Shown piece after piece: positions 49,669-58,122 of a stretch of DNA of 64,000 bases (within the stretch, counting starts at the first letter, position 1; every line of letters starts with the position of its first letter). A program made the translations under genes and the position numbers. Below the pieces are notes generated by a model. It had not been told where the DNA came from. It saw nothing but the letters and a program-made list of their open reading frames with translations, and did no database searches. The stretch lies in the NCBI RefSeq assembly GCF_002022275.1, contig NZ_MSDF01000024.1:62001-126000 (forward strand). Direction: 5' to 3'. The stretch comes from Pseudomonas fluorescens. Its GTDB lineage: Bacteria > Pseudomonadota > Gammaproteobacteria > Pseudomonadales > Pseudomonadaceae.

Positions 49669-50601
49669 ATGTCCAAAAATCGTCCTGTCATCATTACCTG
49701 CGCCGTAACCGGTGCCATTCATACGCCTTCCATGTCGCCGCATTTGCCGATCACCGCGCAGGAAATTGCCGACGCCGCCATCGGTGCCGCCGAAGCAGGC
49801 GCGGCCATTGTTCACCTGCATGCCCGTGACCCGATTGACGGTCGCCCCAGCCAGGACCCGGCGTTGTTCGCCGAATTCCTGCCGCAGATCAAGGCCGCCA
49901 GCGATGTGGTGATCAACATCACCACCGGCGGCGCACCGACCATGGGCGTGGAAGAACGCCTGCAGCCGGTGATGCAGTTCAAGCCGGAATTGGCCTCGCT
50001 GAACATGGGCTCGATGAACTTCGGTCTGTACGAAATGCTCAACCGCTTTACCGAGTTCAAGCACGACTGGGAGCGGCCTTACCTGGAAGAAAGCGACGAC
50101 CGAATCTTCCGCAATACCTTCCGCGACATCACCCACATCCTCAATTCCTGCGCCGAGAACCGCACCCGTTTCGAAATCGAGTGCTACGACATCGGCCACC
50201 TCTACACCGCCGCGCATTTCCTGGAACGCGGCCTGCTCAAGCCGCCGCTGTTTATCCAGTCGGTTTTCGGCCTGCGTGGCGGCATTGGTGGGCACCCGGA
50301 AGACCTGGCGCACATGCGACGTACCGCCGACCGGCTGTTTGGTGACGACTACGTGTGGTCGATCCTCGGTGCTGGCCGTGGGCAAATTCCGCTGGCGACC
50401 ATGGGCCTGTCCATGGGCAGCAATGCGCGAGTGGGGCTTGAGGATTCGCTGTGGGACGGCCCGGGCAAATTGGCGGCTTCGAACGCCGACCAGGTCCGCC
50501 GCATTCGCCTGGTGATCGAGGCCCTCGGGCTGACAGTCGCCACGCCGGATCAAGCGCGGGAAATCCTCGGGCTCAAGGGGCGTGACCAAGTCAATTTTTA
50601 G
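49669..50601 (+). CDS. Beta-keto acid cleavage enzyme (BKACE, DUF849)
   Basis: A 310-residue TIM-barrel enzyme with zinc ligands in AAIVHLHARDP (His49, His51) and the signature PVIITCAVTGAIHTPSMSP. BKACE enzymes join a beta-keto acid with acetyl-CoA to give acetoacetate and a new acyl-CoA; known members act on 3-keto-5-aminohexanoate or dehydrocarnitine. The exact substrate subgroup cannot be set by eye. It is between an SDR and a lactonase-like gene, under GntR control. Confidence 0.93.
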   Translation: MSKNRPVIITCAVTGAIHTPSMSPHLPITAQEIADAAIGAAEAGAAIVHLHARDPIDGRPSQDPALFAEFLPQIKAASDVVINITTGGAPTMGVEERLQPVMQFKPELASLNMGSMNFGLYEMLNRFTEFKHDWERPYLEESDDRIFRNTFRDITHILNSCAENRTRFEIECYDIGHLYTAAHFLERGLLKPPLFIQSVFGLRGGIGGHPEDLAHMRRTADRLFGDDYVWSILGAGRGQIPLATMGLSMGSNARVGLEDSLWDGPGKLAASNADQVRRIRLVIEALGLTVATPDQAREILGLKGRDQVNF

Positions 50602-50677
50602 CCCTGCCGTTTCATTAAAAACACGGCCGTGCCAACGCGCGGCCTGCATCCCGCACAACAACAATAAGGGGATCACC

Positions 50678-51556
50678 ATGCGTATCGAAGTGCTTGTGGA
50701 CGTCAAGACCACGCTGGGCGAAGGCCCGATATGGGACGTCGAACAACAACGGCTCTACTGGATCGACAGTGCTGACGGCCGCATCCTGCGCTGCACCGAC
50801 GACGGCCGCGAACTGCGCGCCTGGGACGTGGGCCAGAAAATCGGCTCCATGGCCCTGCGCCACTATGGCGAGTCGGCGATCGTCGCCCTGCAAAACGGTG
50901 TGCACACCCTCGACCTCAAAAGCGGTGAGCTCAACCTGATCATCGACCCGGAACCGCACCTGCCCGATAACCGCCTCAACGACGGCAAGGTCGACCGCCA
51001 GGGCCGCTTTGTCTTTGGCTCCATGGACACCCTGGAAGACAGCGCCAGCGCCAAACTCTACCGCCTCGACGCCGACCTGAGCCTGCACACGCTCGACGAA
51101 GGCATCATCGTGTCCAACGGCCCGTGCTGGAGCCCGTCCGGGGAGACCTTCTACTTTTGCGACACCTGGTCCGGCGAGATCTGGGCCTATGACTACGACC
51201 TGCCCACCGGCAACGTGAGCAACCGCCGCACCTTCGCCAAGGTCGATACCGCCGGCGGTGGCGCCGCCGACGGCTGCACCGTGGACGCCGAAGGCTGCCT
51301 GTGGCAAGCGCTGGTCTACGCCGGAAAACTGGTGCGCTACACCCCTGACGGCCACGTCGACCGCATCATCCAGATGCCAGTGAAGAAGGTCACCAGCCTG
51401 ACCTTCGGCGGGCCGAACCTGGACACCCTGTTCGTGACCTCCATGGCCAAGCCGCCGCTGCCGCGTTTCCCGGCGGACGGCCAGCAACGTGGCGCGTTGT
51501 TCGCCATTACCGGGTTAGGCGTGCAAGGAATAGCCGAGCGACGGTTCGCCAGCTAG
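50678..51556 (+). CDS. SMP-30/gluconolactonase-family protein
   Basis: A 292-residue six-bladed propeller. LGEGPIWDVEQQRLYWID holds the first metal ligand (Glu15). LPDNRLNDGKVDRQGRFVFG, IVSNGPCWSPSGETFYFCDT and VDAEGCLWQALVYAGKLVRY are characteristic blades. It would open a sugar or other lactone. The ATG at 50678 gives the usual start; the open frame extends upstream without similarity. It follows the BKACE gene by 76 bp. Confidence 0.92.
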   Translation: MRIEVLVDVKTTLGEGPIWDVEQQRLYWIDSADGRILRCTDDGRELRAWDVGQKIGSMALRHYGESAIVALQNGVHTLDLKSGELNLIIDPEPHLPDNRLNDGKVDRQGRFVFGSMDTLEDSASAKLYRLDADLSLHTLDEGIIVSNGPCWSPSGETFYFCDTWSGEIWAYDYDLPTGNVSNRRTFAKVDTAGGGAADGCTVDAEGCLWQALVYAGKLVRYTPDGHVDRIIQMPVKKVTSLTFGGPNLDTLFVTSMAKPPLPRFPADGQQRGALFAITGLGVQGIAERRFAS

Positions 51557-51629
51557 CGCGTGTGATTAACAAGGCAAATTCCTTCGCAACCTTGTGTCAG
51601 TGCGCGCCCTCGCGCGCCTGGAGAGGCCC

Positions 51630-52952
51630 ATGGCAACTATCAAAAAAGCGTCGCTGCGCAGCATTCACCGGCATTCCTGGGTGTCGCTGCTGGTCTGTTG
51701 GATGATCTGGATTCTGAACGCCTACGATCGCGAGATCGTGCTGCGCCTGGGGCCGACCATCTCCAAGCATTTCGATTTGTCCGCCGACCAATGGGGCACC
51801 GTGGCCACCGTGGTCATGCTCGCGTTGGCCTTGCTGGATATTCCCGGCTCAATGTGGAGCGACCGTTATGGCGGCGGCTGGAAACGTGCGCGCTTTCAGG
51901 TGCCGCTGGTGCTGGGCTACACGGCGATCTCGTTTCTTTCAGGCTTCAAAGCCCTCAGCGGTAACCTCGCGACCTTTATTGCCCTGCGCGTTGGCGTCAA
52001 CCTCGGCGCCGGCTGGGGCGAACCGGTCGGCGTGAGCAACACCGCCGAATGGTGGCCGGTGGAACGTCGCGGCTTTGCCTTGGGCGCGCACCACACTGGC
52101 TACCCGATTGGCGCGATGCTCAGCGGCATCGTCGCCAGCTTTGTCATCACTGTGTTTGGCGAAGACAATTGGCGTTACGTGTTCTTCTTCGCCTTCGTGG
52201 TGGCCTTGCCGTTGATGATTTTCTGGGCGCGTTATTCCACGGCCGAGCGCATCACCGCGCTGTACGTCGACATCGCCGCCAAAGGCATGACCCCGCCCGA
52301 CAACGCCCCGGCCAGTTCGGTGAAAGGCGAAGCCTGGCGCACCTTTGTCGCCACATTGCGCAACCGCAATATCGCCCTCACGGCGGGCAATACGATGCTC
52401 ACGCAAGTGGTGTACATGGGCGTCAACATCGTGCTGCCGGCCTACCTCTACAACATCGTCGGGCTGTCGCTGGCGGAGTCGGCGGGGATGAGCGTGGTGT
52501 TCACCCTCACCGGCATTCTCGGGCAACTGGTGTGGCCGTCGCTGTCGGACATCATCGGGCGGCGCACCACGTTGATCATCTGCGGGCTGTGGATGGCGGC
52601 GAGTGTCGGCGCGTTCTACTTTGCCAACACCCTGACCTTGATCATTGTCGTGCAACTGTTGTTCGGCCTGGTGGCCAACGCGGTGTGGCCGATCTACTAC
52701 GCGGTGGCCTGCGACTCGGCCGAACCGTCCGCGACCTCCACCGCCAACGGCATCATCACCACCGCGATGTTTATCGGCGGTGGCCTGGCGCCGGTGCTGA
52801 TGGGCAGCCTGATTTCCATGGGCGGCGGTTGGACCACGCTGCATGGTTACACCGTGTGTTTCTTCGTGATGGCTGGCTGCGCCCTGGGCGGCGCGCTGCT
52901 GCAACTGTTTTCCCATCGCCCGCCTGCGCTGGTTGTGCACCTCCAACCCTAG
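51630..52952 (+). CDS. MFS transporter 1 of the BKACE cluster
   Basis: A 440-residue twelve-helix transporter with motif A SMWSDRYGGGWKRARF and charged residues in helix 1 (WILNAYDREIVLRLGP). It belongs among the MFS sugar-acid and anion transporters, but the family is not certain. The ATG at 51630 follows GGAGAGG. It is followed by a second, different MFS gene 55 bp later. Confidence 0.85.
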   Translation: MATIKKASLRSIHRHSWVSLLVCWMIWILNAYDREIVLRLGPTISKHFDLSADQWGTVATVVMLALALLDIPGSMWSDRYGGGWKRARFQVPLVLGYTAISFLSGFKALSGNLATFIALRVGVNLGAGWGEPVGVSNTAEWWPVERRGFALGAHHTGYPIGAMLSGIVASFVITVFGEDNWRYVFFFAFVVALPLMIFWARYSTAERITALYVDIAAKGMTPPDNAPASSVKGEAWRTFVATLRNRNIALTAGNTMLTQVVYMGVNIVLPAYLYNIVGLSLAESAGMSVVFTLTGILGQLVWPSLSDIIGRRTTLIICGLWMAASVGAFYFANTLTLIIVVQLLFGLVANAVWPIYYAVACDSAEPSATSTANGIITTAMFIGGGLAPVLMGSLISMGGGWTTLHGYTVCFFVMAGCALGGALLQLFSHRPPALVVHLQP

Positions 52953-53007
52953 AACAACACCGATGCGCCCCCCAGCCAGGCTGGCGGGGTGCCAAGAGGA
53001 ATTGCCG

Positions 53008-54333
53008 ATGAACACTGCCCACCCGGTTCGCGAACCGCAGGCGCTGAACAAACTGATGTTCGCCAAGTTGATGCCCTTGCTGATCATCGCCTACGTCCTG
53101 AGCTTTCTGGACCGCACCAACATTGCCCTGGCCAAGCATCACCTGGACGTCGATCTGGGCATTTCCGCCGCGGCTTACGGGCTGGGCGCGGGGCTGTTTT
53201 TCCTGACGTACGCGCTCTCGGAAATCCCCAGCAACCTGATCATGCACAAGGTCGGCGCGCGCTTCTGGATCGCACGCATCATGGTGACCTGGGGCCTGAT
53301 CTCGGCAGCCATGGCCTTTGTGCAAGGTGAAACGTCCTTTTACGTGCTGCGCCTGCTGCTGGGGATTGCCGAAGCCGGACTGTTTCCGGGGGTGATGCTG
53401 TACCTGACCTACTGGTTCAACCGCGAACAACGGGCACGCGCCACCGGCTATTTTCTGCTCGGCGTGTGTTTTGCCAATATCATCGGCGGCCCGGTGGGCG
53501 CGGCGTTGATGCGCATGGGCGGCCTCATGGGCTGGCACGGCTGGCAGTGGATGTTCCTGCTGGAAGGCTTGCCGGCAGTGGCGTTTGCCTGGGTGGTGTG
53601 GCGCAAGTTGCCCGACCGCCCCAGCAAGGCGCCATGGCTGTCGGCCGAAGAAGCGCGCGGGATCGAGCAGCGCATCGCCCGGGAAACCGAAGAGGGTGCA
53701 GGCGAGGGCGGCCACGCGTTGAAAAACTGGCTGACCCCGCAAATCCTGCTGGCGATCTTTGTGTACTTTTGCCATCAGATCACCGTCTACACGGTGATCT
53801 TTTTCCTGCCGAGCATCATCAGCAAATACGGTGAGCTGAGCACCATGAGTGTGGGCTTGCTGACGTCCTTGCCGTGGATCGCGGCGGCGCTGGGGGCCGT
53901 GCTGATTCCACGGTTTGCGACCACGCCGGGGCGTTGCCGTCGACTGTTGGTCACCGGCCTGCTGACCATGGCGTTGGGCCTGGGCATTGCGTCGGTGTCG
54001 GGGCCGGTGTTCAGCCTGTTGGGCTTTTGCCTGTCAGCGGTGATGTTTTTTGTGGTGCAGTCAATCGTCTTTCTGTACCCGGCTTCGCGCCTCAAGGGCG
54101 TCGCGCTGGCCGGTGGCCTGGGCTTCGTCAACGCCTGCGGGCTGTTGGGCGGGTTTGTCGGGCCGTCGGTGATGGGCGCGATTGAAATGAGCACCGGCAA
54201 TGCGAACAACGGCTTGAAGGTGATTGCCGTGGTGCTGGTGGTGGCCGCGCTGGCGGCATTGCGTTTGCGTCAGGGCCAGGAGGTGTCTCAGACCAGCAAA
54301 GAGGTGGGAAACCCGGAGGCCAGCACCAGATAA
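53008..54333 (+). CDS. MFS transporter 2 of the BKACE cluster (anion:cation symporter type)
   Basis: A 441-residue transporter of the ACS group, with LSFLDRTNIALAKHHLDVDL in helix 1 and YALSEIPSNLIMHKVGARFW after helix 2, like hexuronate, tartrate and phthalate permeases. It points to an organic acid, perhaps a sugar acid or aromatic acid, as the imported substrate. AGAGGA precedes the ATG at 53008. Confidence 0.9.
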   Translation: MNTAHPVREPQALNKLMFAKLMPLLIIAYVLSFLDRTNIALAKHHLDVDLGISAAAYGLGAGLFFLTYALSEIPSNLIMHKVGARFWIARIMVTWGLISAAMAFVQGETSFYVLRLLLGIAEAGLFPGVMLYLTYWFNREQRARATGYFLLGVCFANIIGGPVGAALMRMGGLMGWHGWQWMFLLEGLPAVAFAWVVWRKLPDRPSKAPWLSAEEARGIEQRIARETEEGAGEGGHALKNWLTPQILLAIFVYFCHQITVYTVIFFLPSIISKYGELSTMSVGLLTSLPWIAAALGAVLIPRFATTPGRCRRLLVTGLLTMALGLGIASVSGPVFSLLGFCLSAVMFFVVQSIVFLYPASRLKGVALAGGLGFVNACGLLGGFVGPSVMGAIEMSTGNANNGLKVIAVVLVVAALAALRLRQGQEVSQTSKEVGNPEASTR

Positions 54334-54533
54334 GCCACCACCGCCGCCAGGCATAAACCTGTGAACACGCGCAGCAGCGTCCTGGCGGTGGGGTTGGCAA
54401 TGAATTTGATAGCCCAGAGCAACACCCCGCAAAGCAGGGCGCATAAGGCGAAAATGACCAGCACAATGGTGTTCCTGTGACCTTCAAGAGCTGATTTATA
54501 GTCCCAAAGCCCGCAGATGAACAGTGCGCACAT
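54288..54533 (-). CDS. Small membrane protein
   Basis: An 81-residue open frame with two hydrophobic helices (IVLVIFALCALLCGVLLWAI and LRVFTGLCLAAVVAYLVLAS). Its 3' end overlaps the MFS 2 gene by 46 bp tail to tail. A GTG start at about 54,465 after CAGGAA would also fit and would give only the membrane part. It resembles small hypothetical Pseudomonas membrane proteins. Function unknown. Confidence 0.45.
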   Translation of the reverse strand: MCALFICGLWDYKSALEGHRNTIVLVIFALCALLCGVLLWAIKFIANPTARTLLRVFTGLCLAAVVAYLVLASGFPTSLLV

Positions 54534-54593
54534 AGACGCAGCCCTGCGGGCTTTCTAAACTGCGGCTTGTCTTGGGGAAAGGGGCAGGCGCCG

Positions 54594-55517
54594 ATGAATC
54601 GTAATGAACTACGCAAGGCCGACATCAACCTGATGGTGGTCTTCGAAGCACTGATGCTGGAGCGCAACGTCACGCGGGTGGCGGAAAAGTTGTTTCTCGG
54701 CCAGCCCACCATCAGTTCGGCCCTCAACCGGCTGCGCACGTTGTTTAACGACCCGCTGTTTATTCGCGTCGGTCACCGCATGGAGCCGACCGCGCGCGCC
54801 GAAGAAATCATCCAGCACCTGTCGCCGGCCCTCGACTCACTCTCCTCGGCCCTGAGCCTGACCCACGATTTCGACCCGTCCATCAGCACCATGACCTTCC
54901 GCATCGGCCTCTCCGATGACGTTGAATTCGGCCTGTTGCCGCCCTTGCTGCGCGCCCTGCGCCAGGAAGCGCCGATGGTGGTGTTTGTGGTGCAGCATGT
55001 GGATTACTGGCGCATCCCGGATTTGCTGGCGTCCGGCGATATCACCGTCGGCATTACCCAAACGCGCGGCCTGCCCGCCAATGCCAAGCGCAAACTGTTG
55101 CGGCATATTCGCCCCTGCCTGCTGCGCGCCGATGCTTCGGACACGCCGTTGACCCTCGACGAATACTGCGCGAGGCCCCATGTGCTGGTGTCCCACACGG
55201 CGAACGTGTCGGGGTTTGCCGATGAATGGCTGGCCGAGGTGGGGCGCAAGCGCCACGTGGTGCTGTCGGTGCCGCAATACAGCGCGCTGCCGGCGTTGCT
55301 CGCCGGCACCGACATGATTGCCAGCCTGCCGGACTACACCGCCCACGCCATGGCCGCCGGTGGCAACCTGTTCTGCGAGCCGTTCCCGTTCGAAACCCCG
55401 ACCCTGGACTTGTCGATGGTCTGGCTCAGCCACGTCGACACCGACCCGGCCGAACGCTGGATGCGTTCCCGGCTCGAAGCGTTCATGAGTGATCGAGGCC
55501 TGGTCGCGCCTGTCTGA
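54594..55517 (+). CDS. LysR-family regulator (NodD-like group)
   Basis: A 307-residue LysR protein: ADINLMVVFEALMLERNVTR and AEKLFLGQPTISSALNRLRT form the DNA-binding part, and the long recognition helix and IQHLSPALDSLSSAL linker fit the NodD/NahR/LeuO-like group. The ATG at 54594 is the likely start. It is followed 74 bp later by the CHMI-type gene in the same direction and may control neighbouring genes. Confidence 0.9.
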   Translation: MNRNELRKADINLMVVFEALMLERNVTRVAEKLFLGQPTISSALNRLRTLFNDPLFIRVGHRMEPTARAEEIIQHLSPALDSLSSALSLTHDFDPSISTMTFRIGLSDDVEFGLLPPLLRALRQEAPMVVFVVQHVDYWRIPDLLASGDITVGITQTRGLPANAKRKLLRHIRPCLLRADASDTPLTLDEYCARPHVLVSHTANVSGFADEWLAEVGRKRHVVLSVPQYSALPALLAGTDMIASLPDYTAHAMAAGGNLFCEPFPFETPTLDLSMVWLSHVDTDPAERWMRSRLEAFMSDRGLVAPV

Positions 55518-55591
55518 CAGCGCTTTCATGCCCGGGATGTTTGCCCCGTGCTATATCTACGAAACTTCCTACCACTTGCCTGGAGAACCCC

Positions 55592-55954
55592 ATGCCCCAT
55601 CTGCACCTGGAATACACCGCCAACCTGCCAGACCTGGCTGTTGAGAAAACCCTGTTGCGGCTCAACAACGTGTTGATGGCGTCCGGGCAGTTTGGCTCCG
55701 AGTTCGATATCAAAAGCCGCGCCGTGAAAGTCGAGACCTTTCAGGTAGGCACCTCCCTCACCCCGCGCGGCTTTATCGCGGTGAAGCTGTCGTTGCTCAG
55801 CGGGCGTTCGCCACAGGTCAAGAAGCAGCTGTCGGAAAGCCTGCTGGCGGCGTTGCAGGACTTGGGCGAGTGGCCGGTCGACGTCCACGTTCAACTCAGT
55901 GTGCAACTGGTGGACATGGACCGTGATTCCTACAGCAAAGTGTCGATCGGCTGA
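55592..55954 (+). CDS. 5-carboxymethyl-2-hydroxymuconate isomerase (CHMI) family protein
   Basis: A 120-residue tautomerase-superfamily protein. The N-terminal Pro2 (MPHLHLEYTANL) is the catalytic base after Met removal. In homoprotocatechuate degradation CHMI (HpaF) isomerises the ring-cleavage product. No other hpa gene lies here, so it may serve another pathway or be a stray paralogue. AGAA precedes the ATG. Confidence 0.85.
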   Translation: MPHLHLEYTANLPDLAVEKTLLRLNNVLMASGQFGSEFDIKSRAVKVETFQVGTSLTPRGFIAVKLSLLSGRSPQVKKQLSESLLAALQDLGEWPVDVHVQLSVQLVDMDRDSYSKVSIG

Positions 55955-55957
55955 GGC

Positions 55958-56468
55958 TTACAACGAACCCTGATCCGCGCACACCTTCACCACCTGCTCG
56001 CGAAACCAGGTATTGGCGCCGTCCTGTTCACTGGTTTCCTTCCACTGCATATCCAGCGTGAACCCCGGCAACCCGTTCGGGGCCTCGTCCACGGCATGGG
56101 AAACACGTGGCGCCGCTCGACGAACGCTTGCAGGCTGATTATTCCGGGGCGCACACCTTGAAGGTCACGGCCTTGTGCGTCGCGTCAAAGGCCTGGCCAC
56201 CGGCGTGGCACAGGTTGATGCTCTGGAGAATCTTCTGCACATGGCCATACATCGTGCTGGCCTTGTACGTCGGTCGCATGCCCGCTCGCGTGTTGATAAA
56301 CAGCTCGTCTTCAAAGCAGGTGCGCAGCTTCTTCAAGCTGTAACTCACCGTGGACTGGCTGACGAACAGTGTTTCAGACACTTCGGTAACACTGCTCTGG
56401 TCATAGACGGCGATAAACACCATCAAGTCCTGCATATCGAGCTTTCTGAGCAAATTACTGTTTAGCAT
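55958..56468 (-). pseudogene. LysR-family regulator, internally deleted
   Basis: The N-terminus is intact from an ATG at 56468 (MLNSNLLRKLDMQDLMVFIA; helix-turn-helix VTEVSETLFVSQSTVSYSLK) and stops at 56139 after about 109 residues. Downstream in another frame lies a LysR C-terminus (GLPGFTLDMQWKETSEQDGA ... FREQVVKVCADQGS) ending at 55958. The middle effector domain is missing. Only a short DNA-binding fragment could be made; whether it acts is unknown. Confidence 0.7.
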
Positions 56469-56644
56469 CCGTTCCGTCCGATAAGCCTTGGCACTGTGGA
56501 GGCGTGCGACAAGGGCAAAAGCTTAACGGAACGCTCGTACCAATAGAAAGCGCTGTAGGGCGTTTCTATGTTTGGTGTGGGACAAAAAATGTTGGTAACA
56601 CGACGTCAGTGAATATGGACTGTTGTTGGTGACCACAAATCAAA

Positions 56645-56666
56645 ATGTGGGAGCTGGCTCCCACAT
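56645..56666. repeat. Single REP palindrome
   Basis: Arms ATGTGGGAGC and GCTCCCACAT around TG. It lies just after the stop of the aldehyde dehydrogenase gene (minus strand). Confidence 0.8.
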
Positions 56667-56679
56667 GGGTTTTGTGTTG

Positions 56680-58122
56680 TCAGATGGATCGGATCACGTG
56701 CTTGATCTCTTGAAACGCCGCCAGGCCCCACGGCCCCAGTTCGCGGCCGATGCTGCTCTGTTTGTAACCGCCCCACGCCGTTTGCGGGAAAATCACCTGC
56801 GGTGCGTTGATCCACACCAACCCCGCCTGCAAGGCATTCGCCACGCGATCTGCCGTTTCGGCATGGCCGCTGACCACACTGGCGACCAACCCGAAATCAC
56901 TGTCGTTCGCCAAGGCGATAGCCTCGTCCTCGGTGGCAAAACGTCTGACACACAACACTGGCCCGAAGATCTCTTCGTTCCACAGCGCGCTGTTCAACGG
57001 CACATCGGTAAAGACTGTCGGGCGAATGAAAAAGCCCTTCGCCAGGTCCGCCGGACGCTCACCGCCACAGAGCAAGCGCGCACCTTCTTCAACGCCGCGC
57101 CTGATGTGTCCGAGCACCCGTTGATACTGCGCGCTGTTGATCAGCGCACCCATTTCCACGTCATCGGCAAACGGGTCTGCTACGCGAATCCCTTCAGCCC
57201 GCGCCTGCAAACGTTGCAGGAATTCATCCGCCAGGCTGTCAGCCACCAGTACACGGCTCGTGGCCGAACAGATTTGCCCGGCGTTGAAAAAACCACCGCC
57301 GCAGGCCAGCTCCACTGCCAGGTCGAGGTCGGCATCCGCCAGCACCAGCAACGAGGATTTACCGCCCAATTCCAGGCTCACGCCCTTGACTGTTTCAGCA
57401 GCGCGCTGCATCACCTGCACGCCCACCGCGTTGCTGCCGGTGAAGGAAATCTTCGCCACCCGGCGATCCGCCGCCAATGGAGCGCCCACCGCCAGACCGG
57501 TGCCGCAGACCAGGTTGAACACGCCCGCCGGCACACCGGCCTCGGCGATGATTCGTGCCAGGTGCAACTCGGCCAACGGCGTGACCTCCGACGGTTTGAG
57601 CACCACGCAGCAACCGGCAGCCAAGGCCGGGGCGAGTTTCCAGGCGGTGGTCACCATCGGGAAATTCCACGGCACGATCAGCCCGACCACACCGCACGGT
57701 TCGCGGCGCAGGCGCGCACTGAAGTCGTCGCTGGGCAGCGCCACCGCGTGGTCCTGCGCGGCGTCCATGTGTTCGGCCACACCGGCGTAATACTCGAACG
57801 TGGCGATCACGTCGTCCACATCGATACCCGACTCAAACAGCGGCTTGCCGTTGTTGCTGGACTGCACCTGCATCAGCTGTTCGCGTCTTTCGCTGACGCC
57901 TTGGGCGATCTTGCGCAGCAGTGCGCCGCGATCGCGCCCGGTGCTTTTCGACCAGTCGGCAAATGCCGCGCTGGCGGCATCCACCGCCCGCGTCACCGCC
58001 GCCGCATCGCCCACGCTGACCTGGGCCAGGGTGGCCTCGGTCGCCGGGTTGATGACGTCCAGCACGGCATGGCCCGCCTGCCATTCGCCGCCGATAAACA
58101 CACCGTTCAAGACTGTGCTCAT
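56680..58122 (-). CDS. Aldehyde dehydrogenase
   Basis: A 480-residue NAD(P)-dependent ALDH. The catalytic Cys285 is in GQICSATSR, the general-base Glu is in LELGGKS, and the oxyanion Asn is in VPWNFPM. It resembles betaine- and amino-aldehyde dehydrogenases. The ATG at 58122 overlaps the preceding decarboxylase gene by 4 bp, so it very likely oxidises the aldehyde made by that enzyme (4-guanidinobutyraldehyde if the decarboxylase is AruI-like). Confidence 0.92.
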   Translation of the reverse strand: MSTVLNGVFIGGEWQAGHAVLDVINPATEATLAQVSVGDAAAVTRAVDAASAAFADWSKSTGRDRGALLRKIAQGVSERREQLMQVQSSNNGKPLFESGIDVDDVIATFEYYAGVAEHMDAAQDHAVALPSDDFSARLRREPCGVVGLIVPWNFPMVTTAWKLAPALAAGCCVVLKPSEVTPLAELHLARIIAEAGVPAGVFNLVCGTGLAVGAPLAADRRVAKISFTGSNAVGVQVMQRAAETVKGVSLELGGKSSLLVLADADLDLAVELACGGGFFNAGQICSATSRVLVADSLADEFLQRLQARAEGIRVADPFADDVEMGALINSAQYQRVLGHIRRGVEEGARLLCGGERPADLAKGFFIRPTVFTDVPLNSALWNEEIFGPVLCVRRFATEDEAIALANDSDFGLVASVVSGHAETADRVANALQAGLVWINAPQVIFPQTAWGGYKQSSIGRELGPWGLAAFQEIKHVIRSI

